A DNA stretch of 64,000 nucleotides from Sediminibacterium ginsengisoli (GTDB taxonomy: Bacteria; Bacteroidota; Bacteroidia; Chitinophagales; Chitinophagaceae). The stretch lies in assembly GCF_900167075.1 (NCBI RefSeq), contig NZ_FUWH01000002.1, forward strand, positions 339,005 through 403,004. The letters are read 5' to 3'. Below the pieces are notes generated by a model. It had not been told where the DNA came from, searched no databases, and saw only the letters and a program-made list of their open reading frames with translations. The translations under genes were made by a program, and so were the position numbers. Shown here in pieces: positions 25,478-33,988 of this stretch; the first letter of the stretch is position 1, and each line of letters starts with the position of its first letter.

Positions 25478-25897
25478 ATGCAGAACGAGAATAATGAACT
25501 GATGATCACACCCGAAGATTTTGACGTGATCAGTACCTATATCAAAAGGCAGACACAGACCACTGTTGCAGACAGGCAGAATGCTGTGATGCTGCAGGAA
25601 GAACTGAAGAAGGCCAAACTGGTAAAAGCACAGGAACTCCCGGCCGATGTGGTCCGGATCAATTCTACTGTACGGATAAAAGAAGGAGAGAAGGACAAAC
25701 TCATCGAGCTCACACTTGTACTTCCTGAAAAAGCAGATATCAAGAGTCGGAAAGTGTCTGTATTCGCACCGATCGCTATTGCGCTGATCGGGTTTAAAAA
25801 AGGTGCGAAAGTAAACTGGCAGGTTCCTGCCGGTAACAAGACATTTACGATCGTTGATGTTTGTAACCAACCTGAAAACGTCGCAGAGCAAGCCTAA
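25478..25897 (+). CDS. GreA/GreB-family protein, Rnk-like
   Basis: 139 residues. The C-terminal ~75 residues form the FKBP-like GreA/GreB C-terminal domain (VRINSTVRIKEGEKDKLIEL, VFAPIAIALIGFKKGAKVNW), while the N-terminus is a short helical segment too small for a full GreA coiled coil, as in Rnk (regulator of nucleoside diphosphate kinase). Such proteins bind RNA polymerase but lack the cleavage-stimulating tip. Five bases after the preceding gene; the stop overlaps that of the convergent pentapeptide gene by 4 bases. Confidence 0.82.
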   Translation: MQNENNELMITPEDFDVISTYIKRQTQTTVADRQNAVMLQEELKKAKLVKAQELPADVVRINSTVRIKEGEKDKLIELTLVLPEKADIKSRKVSVFAPIAIALIGFKKGAKVNWQVPAGNKTFTIVDVCNQPENVAEQA

Positions 25898-26472
25898 CTT
25901 TTGTGGTCGATCTCGATGTCGTAACGGGTTAACAGGCCAGGTAAGCCGGACAGGCCGAACCTGGCCCTTTTTATTTTATTGATCTCCGGGTCTATGATAA
26001 AGTTCACCGCTCCGCGCAGATCGGTTTTTTCCAGTATGGTCTGTTCAAATTTGGCACCACTGAGTTCACAATCCGTAAATACAGAACCGGTAAGATCCGC
26101 TTCAGTGAAATCCGTTTCAATCAGCTGCGTATTTTTGAAAACCGTCTTCCTGATCTTCGCTTTGTAAAAAGAGCTGTGATTCAGGATACAGTGGTCGAAC
26201 TGCAGGGCCAGCCCGTATGGATTACAATCTTCAAAATGCAGTCCCAGCATCTTGCAACCGTTGAATTTTACATCCCGGAAAGTTGTACCGTGAAGTTTGC
26301 TCAGGCTGAAATTGCAATCCGAAAATACACAATCTTCAAAAGAAACCCCAGATAAAGATGTTCCGGAAAAGTCGCAGTGATTGAAGGTGCAGCCTGCATA
26401 ATCACCTGTTGGCAGGTTTTGGATTTTGTAATCCTGTTTTTCCAGTAGCTGGTCCTCGAAATAAGCCGGCAT
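25894..26472 (-). CDS. pentapeptide-repeat protein
   Basis: 192 residues from ATG 26472 (a TTG further upstream is less likely). A run of A(D/N)LxX-type five-residue repeats covers about residues 25-165, e.g. SGTSLSGVSFEDCVFSDCNF and TDFTEADLTGSVFTDCELSG, predicting a right-handed quadrilateral beta helix. The length and Cys-rich repeats recall Qnr-type proteins that shield DNA gyrase from quinolones, but pentapeptide proteins have many uses and no test of gyrase binding is possible from sequence. Convergent with the Rnk-like gene, divergent from tetR. Confidence 0.85.
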   Translation of the reverse strand: MPAYFEDQLLEKQDYKIQNLPTGDYAGCTFNHCDFSGTSLSGVSFEDCVFSDCNFSLSKLHGTTFRDVKFNGCKMLGLHFEDCNPYGLALQFDHCILNHSSFYKAKIRKTVFKNTQLIETDFTEADLTGSVFTDCELSGAKFEQTILEKTDLRGAVNFIIDPEINKIKRARFGLSGLPGLLTRYDIEIDHKS

Positions 26473-26559
26473 AATAACGGTTTTACCTGAAAAGATAGGA
26501 ATGTAAATTAGTGATCTTTTGTTCAAAGGAAACCACTATTGGATGAGCGGAAAGTTTTT

Positions 26560-26591
26560 TTTGATCTTTCATATACCAATTGGTATATTTG
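26560..26591 (+). promoter_or_regulatory. consensus promoter of the tetR gene
   Basis: TTTG (26560-26563), a 20-base spacer and TATATTTG (26584-26591) match the Bacteroidota -33/-7 consensus exactly. The -7 box ends four bases before the tetR ATG at 26596, so the mRNA is probably leaderless. A perfect palindromic operator overlaps the spacer and -7 box. Confidence 0.7.
26571..26588. promoter_or_regulatory. TetR operator 1
   Basis: Perfect 18-bp palindrome ATATACCAATTGGTATAT placed on the -7 box of tetR. The same outer half-site ATATACC recurs in operator 2 upstream of the dehydrogenase gene, so the regulator should repress itself. Confidence 0.75.
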
Positions 26592-26595
26592 CAAT

Positions 26596-27195
26596 ATGAA
26601 GTTCGTCCCGCGTTCGGAGCAGACACGCCGTTTTATTACAGAAGTTACGGCGGGTGTATTTAACCGGAAAGGTTATGCGGGTACTTCCATGTCTGATCTT
26701 ACCGAAGCAACCGGCCTTACAAAAGGGAGTATTTATGGGAATTTCCTGAATAAGGAAGAAGTAGCGCAGGAAGCATTTGCATTCAATGTTGCGAACAGGA
26801 TATCCGTTATACAGCAGCAGGTTAAAGCGGAAACGACTGCCAAAGGGAAGCTGCTTGCTAACGTAAGGGTTTTCAGCAGCAGTAGCCGTCACCTTTTCCC
26901 GGACGGAGGCTGCCCCATCATGAATACGGCCATTGAAGCAGACGATACGAATGAGCCTTTGCGCAAACAGGCGGCAGCGGCATTTACTTCCTGGAAAAAA
27001 TCACTGGTGCAGATCATACGCGCAGGAGTTGAGAACGGGGAATTCAGGAAAACCGCTGATCCTGAAAGAACAGCTTTATCCCTGATCGCACTTATAGAAG
27101 GCGCGATTCTGCTGAGCAGAACATCAAAGAATAAACAGGATCTTGATCTGGTACTGGCAACTGCCGAAGACCTTATCAGAGGATTGAGCAAATAA
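26596..27195 (+). CDS. TetR/AcrR-family transcriptional regulator
   Basis: 199 residues from ATG 26596. The N-terminal helix-turn-helix (about 10-55) is clear: RRFITEVTAGVFNRKGYAGTSMSDLTEATGLTKGSIYGNF. The C-terminal ligand and dimer domain (60-199) contains SSSRHLFPDGGCPIMNTA, like the AcrR C-terminal domain of YxaF/LmrA-type members. Two matching palindromes, one over its own promoter and one between it and the next gene, indicate control of itself and of the short-chain dehydrogenase. The inducer is unknown; a lipophilic or electrophilic compound is a guess from the family. Confidence 0.9.
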   Translation: MKFVPRSEQTRRFITEVTAGVFNRKGYAGTSMSDLTEATGLTKGSIYGNFLNKEEVAQEAFAFNVANRISVIQQQVKAETTAKGKLLANVRVFSSSSRHLFPDGGCPIMNTAIEADDTNEPLRKQAAAAFTSWKKSLVQIIRAGVENGEFRKTADPERTALSLIALIEGAILLSRTSKNKQDLDLVLATAEDLIRGLSK

Positions 27196-27211
27196 ATTTT
27201 TTTTCTAACAC

Positions 27212-27229
27212 ATATACCGATCGGTATAT
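27212..27229. promoter_or_regulatory. TetR operator 2
   Basis: Perfect 18-bp palindrome ATATACCGATCGGTATAT, 28 bases before the dehydrogenase ATG. It differs from operator 1 only at the central bases (CGATCG instead of CAATTG). Confidence 0.75.
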
Positions 27230-27256
27230 AATAAATGAATACTAAAACAAAATAGA

Positions 27257-27991
27257 ATGAAAACAACAGGTAACACGATCCTGATAACCGGCGGAAGTGC
27301 CGGTATAGGTTTCGAACTGGCAAAACTGCTAAGCCGCAACAATAAGGTGATCATCACCGGCAGGAATAAGGAAAGACTGGAAAAAGCGGCTGCAGAACTG
27401 GAGAATACCACGGCTGTTGCAGCGGACGTAACAAGTAATGTTGACGTAGCTGCACTGGTGCAGAAACTGGAACTGGAATTCCCGGAATTGAATATGGTGG
27501 TCAATAATGCCGGCCATGCAGTTCTGCTGGACCTCGCGGATGAACAGGCGGATGTTTTTACGCATGCGGAGGCTGAAATGCTCACGAATTATCTTTCAAT
27601 TATCCGGCTGAACAGCCTGCTGCTGCCGTTACTGAAAAAACAGGAAGAGTCAGCCATCGTAAATGTATCATCGGTGGTGGCATTTGTGCCGGGGCTGATT
27701 CCCACCTATTCGGCCAGTAAAGCTGCCTTGCACTCTTATACGCAATCGCTGAGGTTTGCTTTGCGGAAAAGTTCTGTGAAAGTGTATGAACTGATGCCTC
27801 CTCTCGTGAACACAACATTCTCCAGTGCCATTGGCGGCGAGCGGGGAATTCCTCCTGCACAGGTGGCGCAGGCTTTTACGGAAAGCTGGGCGAAGGATCA
27901 GTACGAGATCAGGGTAGGAGATACGGAAGCTGTTTACCGTGCGTACCTGGCTTCGCCTGAAGAAGCGTTTAAACTGATGAACAGGGAATAG
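27257..27991 (+). CDS. short-chain dehydrogenase/reductase (DltE-like)
   Basis: 244 residues. NAD(P)-dependent oxidoreductase of the classical SDR fold: cofactor motif TGGSAGIGFELA (11-22), NNAGHA (about 83-88), Ser in NVSSVVAF and catalytic Tyr-x-x-x-Lys as YSASKAAL. The C-terminal part (LMPPLVNTTFSS, EEAFKLMNRE) resembles DltE/YvaG-like oxidoreductases of unknown substrate. It is under a TetR operator and probably belongs to the regulator's small regulon for detoxification or redox change of an unknown compound. Confidence 0.9.
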   Translation: MKTTGNTILITGGSAGIGFELAKLLSRNNKVIITGRNKERLEKAAAELENTTAVAADVTSNVDVAALVQKLELEFPELNMVVNNAGHAVLLDLADEQADVFTHAEAEMLTNYLSIIRLNSLLLPLLKKQEESAIVNVSSVVAFVPGLIPTYSASKAALHSYTQSLRFALRKSSVKVYELMPPLVNTTFSSAIGGERGIPPAQVAQAFTESWAKDQYEIRVGDTEAVYRAYLASPEEAFKLMNRE

Positions 27992-28168
27992 GCTGTCGCA
28001 ATCAGCCTTCAATTTGCCGTAATCGCACCGCAGGGAATATGTCTGGCAGGGGTAGGTTTGCACAACGAAGCCATAATGGTTTGCGGATCATCCGGGTACC
28101 GGGATAATCCGTCAGATTATGAAAAAGTGCTTCTTTATTGTATTTTTAAGCAAACCAAAAACCTTTGT

Positions 28169-28702
28169 ATGAAAATTCTCAAAAAAATTATAATTGCGAT
28201 CCTGCTGTTACTGGTATTGGTACTGGTAATTGCACTGTTCATGCCGAAAGAGTATACGATGGAGCGTGACATAACCATTAACCGGCCACAGGCCCAGGTG
28301 TATGATTATGCACGTATGATTAAAAACCAGGATTATTACAATGTGTGGGTGATGATGGATCCCGGAATGAAGAAAACCTACACGGGAACAGATGGCACAG
28401 TAGGCTTCCTCTATGCCTGGGACAGTGAGAAAAAAGCCGGTAAGGGCGAGCAGCAGATCACAAAACTGGAGCAGAACAACCTGGTTGCCTATGAGCTCCG
28501 TTTCATCAAACCTTTCGAAGGAAAGGCCGAATGTAATGTCAGGCTGCAACAGACCGATACCAGCACTACAAACGTGAACTGGAGCTTCCACAGCAGCATG
28601 GCGTATCCCATGAACATCATGCTGCCATTCGTGAAGGGCATGATGGGCAAGAATATGGAGGAGACACTGAGCAATATGAAACGGGAAATCGAAAAGAAAT
28701 AA
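28169..28702 (+). CDS. membrane-anchored SRPBCC-family protein
   Basis: 177 residues from ATG 28169; the longer frame from 28058 has no family-like sequence. One N-terminal membrane helix (about 5-24) is followed by a START/polyketide-cyclase-like domain: MERDITINRPQAQVYDYARMI is the typical first strand and helix, and GKGEQQITKLEQNNLVAYEL the central sheet. The fold binds hydrophobic ligands in a cavity; no specific ligand can be named. A perfect hairpin follows the stop. Confidence 0.8.
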   Translation: MKILKKIIIAILLLLVLVLVIALFMPKEYTMERDITINRPQAQVYDYARMIKNQDYYNVWVMMDPGMKKTYTGTDGTVGFLYAWDSEKKAGKGEQQITKLEQNNLVAYELRFIKPFEGKAECNVRLQQTDTSTTNVNWSFHSSMAYPMNIMLPFVKGMMGKNMEETLSNMKREIEKK

Positions 28703-28716
28703 CCGTTTTAATACGT

Positions 28717-28758
28717 TTAAACAGGTGATGGCTGCCCTGGCGGCCATCACCTGTTTAA
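28717..28758. terminator. perfect 16-bp hairpin after the SRPBCC gene
   Basis: TTAAACAGGTGATGGC (28717-28732) and GCCATCACCTGTTTAA (28743-28758) are exact inverted repeats with a 10-base loop. A T-tract is missing, so it is a terminator-like or mRNA-stabilising stem. Confidence 0.6.
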
Positions 28759-28891
28759 GGGCGGGCGGGAAAACGGCAGAAACTTGCATGAAATACAGGA
28801 TACAGACATTTTTTTCCATTTGGCCAATAGCAAGTATTTTTGCTGCGCAAAAGCATGTTTGCATATCTATTCAATCAACAATCAATATTTT

Positions 28892-30298
28892 ATGGCATAC
28901 GACGTCATTGTAATTGGTAGCGGACCGGGCGGTTATCCCGCAGCTATCCGTGCTTCACAGTTAGGATTTAAAGTAGCGATCATCGAAAAGGAAAGCCTGG
29001 GTGGTATCTGCCTTAACTGGGGCTGTATCCCTACCAAGGCGTTGCTGAAAAGTGCGCAGGTATATGAGTATGTGAAACATAGTGCCAATTATGGCATCAA
29101 TGCCACGGGAACCCACGATTTTGAAGGTGTGATCAAGCGCAGCCGTGGTGTAGCGGATAAAATGAGCAAGGGTATCCAGTTCCTGATGAAAAAGAACAAG
29201 ATCGATGTGATCCCCGGATATGGCCGCATCAAGGGCAAGGGCCAGGTTGAAGTAACTGCGGCTGATGGCAGCAAGCAGGTGGTGGAATCCAAATACATCG
29301 TGATCGCAACAGGCGGTCGCAGCCGCGAACTGCCAAACCTGAAGCAGGACGGCAAAAAAGTGATCGGCTACCGCGAAGCGATGTCTATCACCACACAGCC
29401 TAAAAGCATGATCATCGTAGGTAGTGGCGCGATAGGAGTAGAATTCGCATATGTATACAACAGTATGGGCACCAAAGTAACCATCGTTGAATTCCTGCCG
29501 CGCATCGTTCCTGTTGAAGATGAGGATATCTCCAAAGAACTGGAAAAGCAATACAAAAAACAGGGTATTGAGATCATGACCAATTCTTCTGTTGAATCTG
29601 TTGATACATCTGGCAACGGCGTAAAAGCAACCGTAAAAAAGCAGGATGGTTCTACCGTAACGCTTGAAGCAGATATCGTTCTGAGCGCTGTGGGCGTGGT
29701 AGCCAATATCGAGAACATCGGTCTTGAAGAAAGCGGTATCAAAACCGAAAAAGGTAAGATCGTTGTGGATCAGTACCAGCAGACTTCACTGGCGGGTATC
29801 TACGCCATCGGCGATTGTACTCCGGGTCAGGCGCTTGCACACGTTGCAACCAAAGAAGGTATCAACGCAGCAGAGCATATGGCTTATACTGAGAAAAAGA
29901 CCAGCCATCTGCCTGAACCGCTCGATTATAACAATATCCCCGGTTGTACTTACTGCACACCGGAGATTTCAAGCGTAGGTTATACCGAGAAAGCTGCAAA
30001 AGAAGCCGGATATGAGATCAAGGTTGGTAAATTTCCGTTTGTTGCCAGTGGTAAAGCAACTGCTGCCGGCGCAACTGAAGGTTTTGTAAAAGTGATCTTC
30101 GATGCGAAATACGGTGAGTTCCTCGGATGTCATATGATCGGTAACAATGTTACTGAAAACATTGCCGAAGCTGTTGTTGCCCGCAAGCTGGAAACTACAG
30201 CTCACGAGATCCTGAATGCTGTACACCCGCACCCTACAATGAGCGAAGGTCTGAAAGAAGCTACTGCAGCTGCTTACGGCGAAGCGATCGATATCTAA
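28892..30298 (+). CDS. lpdA: dihydrolipoyl dehydrogenase
   Basis: 468 residues from ATG 28892. The flavoprotein (E3) reoxidises dihydrolipoamide in pyruvate and 2-oxoacid dehydrogenase complexes, passing electrons to NAD+. FAD motif VIGSGPGGYPAAIRA (8-22), redox disulfide GGICLNWGCIPTKA (Cys40 and Cys45), NAD motif IIVGSGAIGVEFAYVY, second FAD motif AGIYAIGDCTPGQALAH, and the C-terminal active-site HPHPTMSE with the His-Glu base. Length matches the family. It stands alone, without E1/E2 genes nearby, so it probably serves several complexes. A strong terminator follows. Confidence 0.95.
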   Translation: MAYDVIVIGSGPGGYPAAIRASQLGFKVAIIEKESLGGICLNWGCIPTKALLKSAQVYEYVKHSANYGINATGTHDFEGVIKRSRGVADKMSKGIQFLMKKNKIDVIPGYGRIKGKGQVEVTAADGSKQVVESKYIVIATGGRSRELPNLKQDGKKVIGYREAMSITTQPKSMIIVGSGAIGVEFAYVYNSMGTKVTIVEFLPRIVPVEDEDISKELEKQYKKQGIEIMTNSSVESVDTSGNGVKATVKKQDGSTVTLEADIVLSAVGVVANIENIGLEESGIKTEKGKIVVDQYQQTSLAGIYAIGDCTPGQALAHVATKEGINAAEHMAYTEKKTSHLPEPLDYNNIPGCTYCTPEISSVGYTEKAAKEAGYEIKVGKFPFVASGKATAAGATEGFVKVIFDAKYGEFLGCHMIGNNVTENIAEAVVARKLETTAHEILNAVHPHPTMSEGLKEATAAAYGEAIDI

Positions 30299-30327
30299 AA
30301 CAAGTACAGGTTTCCTGTCTGAAAATA

Positions 30328-30359
30328 AAAAGCCCCGCTCTTCAAAGTGCGGGGCTTTT
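30328..30359. terminator. bidirectional rho-independent terminator
   Basis: AAAAGCCCCGC (30328-30338) and GCGGGGCTTTT (30349-30359), perfect 11-bp stem with a 10-base loop and A/T tracts on both sides, between the convergent lpdA and aldehyde dehydrogenase genes. Confidence 0.9.
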
Positions 30360-30382
30360 CTGTTATGATATGTATTGAACGA

Positions 30383-31909
30383 TTAATTGAAGTCGAACAC
30401 AATACCCTGTGCCAGCGGCAGTGTAGTGCCCCAGTTGATGGTATTGGTCTGCCTGCGCATATATGCTTTCCATGCATCGCTTCCGCTTTCGCGTCCGCCA
30501 CCGGTTTCTTTCTCGCCGCCGAATGCACCGCCGATCTCTGCGCCGCTTGTGCCGATATTCACGTTGGCAATACCGCAATCGCTTCCGCCATGTGAAAGGA
30601 ACTGTTCTGCTTCGCGCATGTTCAGTGTCATGATCGCTGAAGAAAGCCCCTGTGGTACCCCGTTCTGCATTGCAATGGCTTCATCGAGGGTATTGTATTT
30701 CATGATGTACAGGATCGGTGCAAATGTCTCGTGCTGCACAATGGGCATATCATTGGTTGCTTCTGCGATGCATGGTTTTACATAACAGCCGCTTTCATAA
30801 CCTGCACCTTCCAGTACGCCGCCTTCAACAATGAAGTTTGCACCCTGCTGTTTGCCCTGTGCGATGGCGTCCTGGTACATTTTTACAGCGTCTGTATCGA
30901 TCAGTGGTCCTACGTGATTGGCTGTATCCAACGGGTTGCCGATGCGGAGTTGTCCGTATGCTTTTACCAGTTTCTGTTTGAAACTTTCATAAACGGATTC
31001 GTGGATGATCAGGCGGCGGGTGGTGGTACACCTTTGTCCTGCCGTTCCCACTGCTCCGAATACGGCGCCGATGATCGACATATCCAGGTCTGCATCTTTG
31101 GAAATGATAATGGCATTATTGCCGCCCAGTTCCAGGATGCTCCTGCCCAGCCTGCCTGCTACAGTTGCACTCAGAGCTTTGCCCATCCGTGTTGAACCGG
31201 TTGCAGATACCAGCGGGATGCGTGTATCGTTGCTGATCCATTCGCCCACACTTCTTCCCCCCTGTACCAGGCAGTTAACGCCTTCCGGTACCTGGTTCTT
31301 TTTGAATACTTCGGCTACAATATTCTGTACTGCGATTGCGCAGAGTGGTGTTTTTTCACTTGGCTTCCACACGGTAGTGTTACCGCATACCCAGGCCAGG
31401 GCTGCATTCCAGCTCCATACTGCCACAGGGAAGTTAAAGGCTGAGATGATACCGGTTACGCCGATCGGGTGCCACTGCTCATACATGCGGTGCGAAGGAC
31501 GCTCACTATGCATGGTAAGGCCGTAAAGCTGGCGTGAAAGCCCAACTGCAAAATCGCAGATATCGATCATTTCCTGTACTTCACCCAGACCTTCCTGCAG
31601 GCTTTTACCCATTTCATAGCTCACAAGTTTGCCGAGCGGCTCCTTGTTGTCGCGCAATGCCTCACCTACCTGGCGTACGATCTCACCACGCTTCGGCGCG
31701 GGCCATAACCGCCATTCACGGAAAGCTGCTTCTGCTTTAACGATCACTTCGTTGTAGGATGTTTCGTCAGCTGCCATTACGCTGCCGGTCTTTGTACCGT
31801 CTACGGGCGAGAAAGAATCGATCTGTTCTCCTTTGCTGCTGATCCATTCACTGCCGGTGGAAACGCCCGGGTTCAGTGCCGTTATTTTAAGTTGGGCTAA
31901 AAAATCCAT
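30383..31909 (-). CDS. aldehyde dehydrogenase, ALDH7 (antiquitin/AmaB) type
   Basis: 508 residues. NAD-dependent oxidation of an aldehyde, in this family usually alpha-aminoadipic semialdehyde (lysine breakdown). Conserved blocks: GVTGIISAFNFPVAVWSWNAALA, KPSEKTPLCAIA (cofactor Lys), ELGGNNAIII (general base Glu), GTAGQRCTTTRRL (nucleophile Cys) and EIGGAFGGEKETGGGRESGSDAWK near the C-terminus, which is typical of ALDH7. No other lysine-catabolic genes are near. Start at ATG 31909, 16 bases after a -7-like box. Confidence 0.9.
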   Translation of the reverse strand: MDFLAQLKITALNPGVSTGSEWISSKGEQIDSFSPVDGTKTGSVMAADETSYNEVIVKAEAAFREWRLWPAPKRGEIVRQVGEALRDNKEPLGKLVSYEMGKSLQEGLGEVQEMIDICDFAVGLSRQLYGLTMHSERPSHRMYEQWHPIGVTGIISAFNFPVAVWSWNAALAWVCGNTTVWKPSEKTPLCAIAVQNIVAEVFKKNQVPEGVNCLVQGGRSVGEWISNDTRIPLVSATGSTRMGKALSATVAGRLGRSILELGGNNAIIISKDADLDMSIIGAVFGAVGTAGQRCTTTRRLIIHESVYESFKQKLVKAYGQLRIGNPLDTANHVGPLIDTDAVKMYQDAIAQGKQQGANFIVEGGVLEGAGYESGCYVKPCIAEATNDMPIVQHETFAPILYIMKYNTLDEAIAMQNGVPQGLSSAIMTLNMREAEQFLSHGGSDCGIANVNIGTSGAEIGGAFGGEKETGGGRESGSDAWKAYMRRQTNTINWGTTLPLAQGIVFDFN

Positions 31910-31925
31910 ATCAAATAATTTGGCG

Positions 31926-31933
31926 CAAAGGTA
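31926..31933 (-). promoter_or_regulatory. -7 box TACCTTTG of the aldehyde dehydrogenase gene
   Basis: TACCTTTG on the minus strand matches TAnnTTTG and lies 16 bases before the ATG. No convincing -33 element is seen. Confidence 0.4.
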
Positions 31934-31980
31934 AGGTAAACCGGGTCAACGGGTCGCGTCTCCTTGTTGAATGGCGGGCA

Positions 31981-32024
31981 AAAAAAAGGTACCACATACG
32001 TTGAGAACAACCTGTGATACCTTT
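31981..32024 (-). terminator. terminator of the first LytS/LytTR operon
   Basis: Arms 31985-31996 and 32013-32024 pair with one mismatch (AAAGGTACCACA / TGTGATACCTTT). Read leftwards, the stem is followed by a run of T (A7 on the plus strand), as expected for a minus-strand terminator. Confidence 0.65.
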
Positions 32025-32136
32025 ATTATCTAAAACCCTGCATGAAACGCTTATTCAGCATTTTCAGGTTAAAAGTAATGTCGGAAATAAAAAAACTGAA
32101 ATTATATAGGTGAGCAAGGAATATGTACCGGGGAAA

Positions 32137-32835
32137 CTACTTTGTTTTAGAAAGCGTTAACAATTGGTCATATACCTGGCTGTAACTGCTGCCGATCGGT
32201 ATCTCTTTGCCGCTGATCCATAATTTGGTTTTACTGAATTTTTCGATCCGGGAAAGCGGTACAATGAACGACCTGTGCACGCGTACAAAATCCCGGGCCG
32301 GAAGTTTTTCCTGGATGCTTTTCAACGTCATCAGCGTTAATACCGGATTGGGTTTGATGTAGATCTTGATATAATCATCGAGTGCTTCGATCAGCTCTAT
32401 ATCTTTCAGGTTGATCTTCATGATCTCATAATTCACTTTTACGAAGATCGAATTGAGCTGCATTTCCTGGGAACTCAGGAACTCTATGTATTCCTTCGCT
32501 TTATACGCGGCTTTCAGAAAACGGTCATATTCAAAAGGTTTCAGCAGGTAGTCTACAGCATCCATATTGAAGCCTTCTACCGCAAAATCCTTATAAGCCG
32601 TGGTAAAAATTACGGGCGGTTTTTCGGAGAGACTTTTATAGAACTGCACACCGTTAATATCCGGCATCTGGATATCCAGGAATAAAAGATCCACGGGATT
32701 CTGCAGGAGATAGGCTTTGGCCTCATCGGTATCAGTGAACACTTTCTCCAGCTTGAGAAATGAGATCTTACCGCAATACTCATTGATCAGTTGCAGCGCC
32801 AGGGGTTCGTCGTCGATTGCGATACAGGTTATCAT
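32137..32835 (-). CDS. LytTR-type response regulator
   Basis: 232 residues. A receiver domain (1-120) has the acidic pocket in AIDDEP, the phosphoryl-accepting Asp in LLFLDIQMPDINGVQF (near 55) and Lys in DYLLKPFEYDRF. The LytTR DNA-binding domain (about 135-232) shows FVRVHRSFIVPLSRI and GKEIPIGSSYSQ. Its start overlaps the end of the histidine kinase by 4 bases, so the pair is one operon. Target genes are not evident. Confidence 0.93.
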   Translation of the reverse strand: MITCIAIDDEPLALQLINEYCGKISFLKLEKVFTDTDEAKAYLLQNPVDLLFLDIQMPDINGVQFYKSLSEKPPVIFTTAYKDFAVEGFNMDAVDYLLKPFEYDRFLKAAYKAKEYIEFLSSQEMQLNSIFVKVNYEIMKINLKDIELIEALDDYIKIYIKPNPVLTLMTLKSIQEKLPARDFVRVHRSFIVPLSRIEKFSKTKLWISGKEIPIGSSYSQVYDQLLTLSKTK

Positions 32836-33914
32836 GCTGTTGTTATTTCAAGATGAACGGTATAGTAATTGTCTTTCTGTGTTGTCTGCAGCCGGTGCTT
32901 TTCAGGATACATGAGTTCCAGTCTGCGTTTTACATTATTGATGCCGATACCTGTGTTTTCCATCAGGTTGTTTTCTGAAGGTACGATGTAATTGACTGCC
33001 GTGAAAAGGATCTTGTCGCCTTCCGCTTTTATGCTGATATCTATCTGCGAGGGCGACTTTGTGCTCACCCCGTATTTGAATGCATTCTCAACGAAGGGGA
33101 TAAACAGGAGCGGGGCTACGAGCAGCGTATCGATCGAGCCATCTGCATGGAAATTGATCTTTACCTTGTCTGTCAGCCTTACCTGCTGCAATTCTATGAA
33201 ATTGGTGATGAATGCAACTTCGTTGCTCAGCGGCACCAGGTGGCGCTCGGTTTCGGTTAGAATATACCGCATGATCGATGCCAGCTTCATCACAGCTGGT
33301 GCGGTTTTCTCACTTCTTACTATGGCAAGCGAATAGATGTTATTGAGCGTATTGAAAAAGAAATGCGGGTTCACCTGCGATTTCAGGAAGGAAAGCTCCG
33401 TATTCAGTTTTTCGTTCTCTGTTTCCTGGCGGTTGCGCTCAGTCTTCAGCCAGCGCTGTGTTACAGAGATACAGGTTCCCACGGTAAAGACCAGCAGGAA
33501 AATGATGGTATTGTAAGGATCGGTTCCCTGGCGGTAACGCGGTGGCCTTGAGAAACGCGGTTTGCCCTGGAATGCCGGGTTGCGCACATATTCTTTTCCT
33601 ACCTGAATAAATTCGGGCGGCGCTACTACCGTAGCGATCATCTTCGGCACGAAAAGAAAAACAGTGAGGCTGGCCGCGATCGACAGGGCATACCATAACC
33701 ATTTTTTCTCGATCAGCAGCTTCGGGATCAGCACCAGGGTATTCAGGTAATAGAAAACAACCAGAAACACATTGTTGCACACGATCGTGGCAAGCATATG
33801 GTTGCTGAGGCTGAATTCACGCAGTCTCGGGAAAAAGACAAGGTAAGGCAGCGACAGGAAACAGGCCCAGGCCGCTACATGCGCTATGATGGTAACTATT
33901 TTTTTGACATTCAT
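32832..33914 (-). CDS. LytS/YehU-type sensor histidine kinase
   Basis: 360 residues. Four predicted membrane helices in the first ~150 residues, then a short coiled coil (TERNRQETENEKLNTELS) and the His_kinase domain with SFLKSQVNPHFFFNTLNNIYSLA, whose His is the phosphorylation site. The ATPase part contains FIPFVENAFKYGV (N-box) and GIGINNVKRRLELMYP (G-box). No extracellular sensor domain is visible, so the signal is probably sensed in the membrane. Partner of the regulator at 32137. Confidence 0.92.
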   Translation of the reverse strand: MNVKKIVTIIAHVAAWACFLSLPYLVFFPRLREFSLSNHMLATIVCNNVFLVVFYYLNTLVLIPKLLIEKKWLWYALSIAASLTVFLFVPKMIATVVAPPEFIQVGKEYVRNPAFQGKPRFSRPPRYRQGTDPYNTIIFLLVFTVGTCISVTQRWLKTERNRQETENEKLNTELSFLKSQVNPHFFFNTLNNIYSLAIVRSEKTAPAVMKLASIMRYILTETERHLVPLSNEVAFITNFIELQQVRLTDKVKINFHADGSIDTLLVAPLLFIPFVENAFKYGVSTKSPSQIDISIKAEGDKILFTAVNYIVPSENNLMENTGIGINNVKRRLELMYPEKHRLQTTQKDNYYTVHLEITTA

Positions 33915-33988
33915 TCTATCAAATCTATCCTGCCTGTTGCAGCATCTGAAAGAATTTGGGTGAAAACAGGCGGCTTATCGGTGAATTC

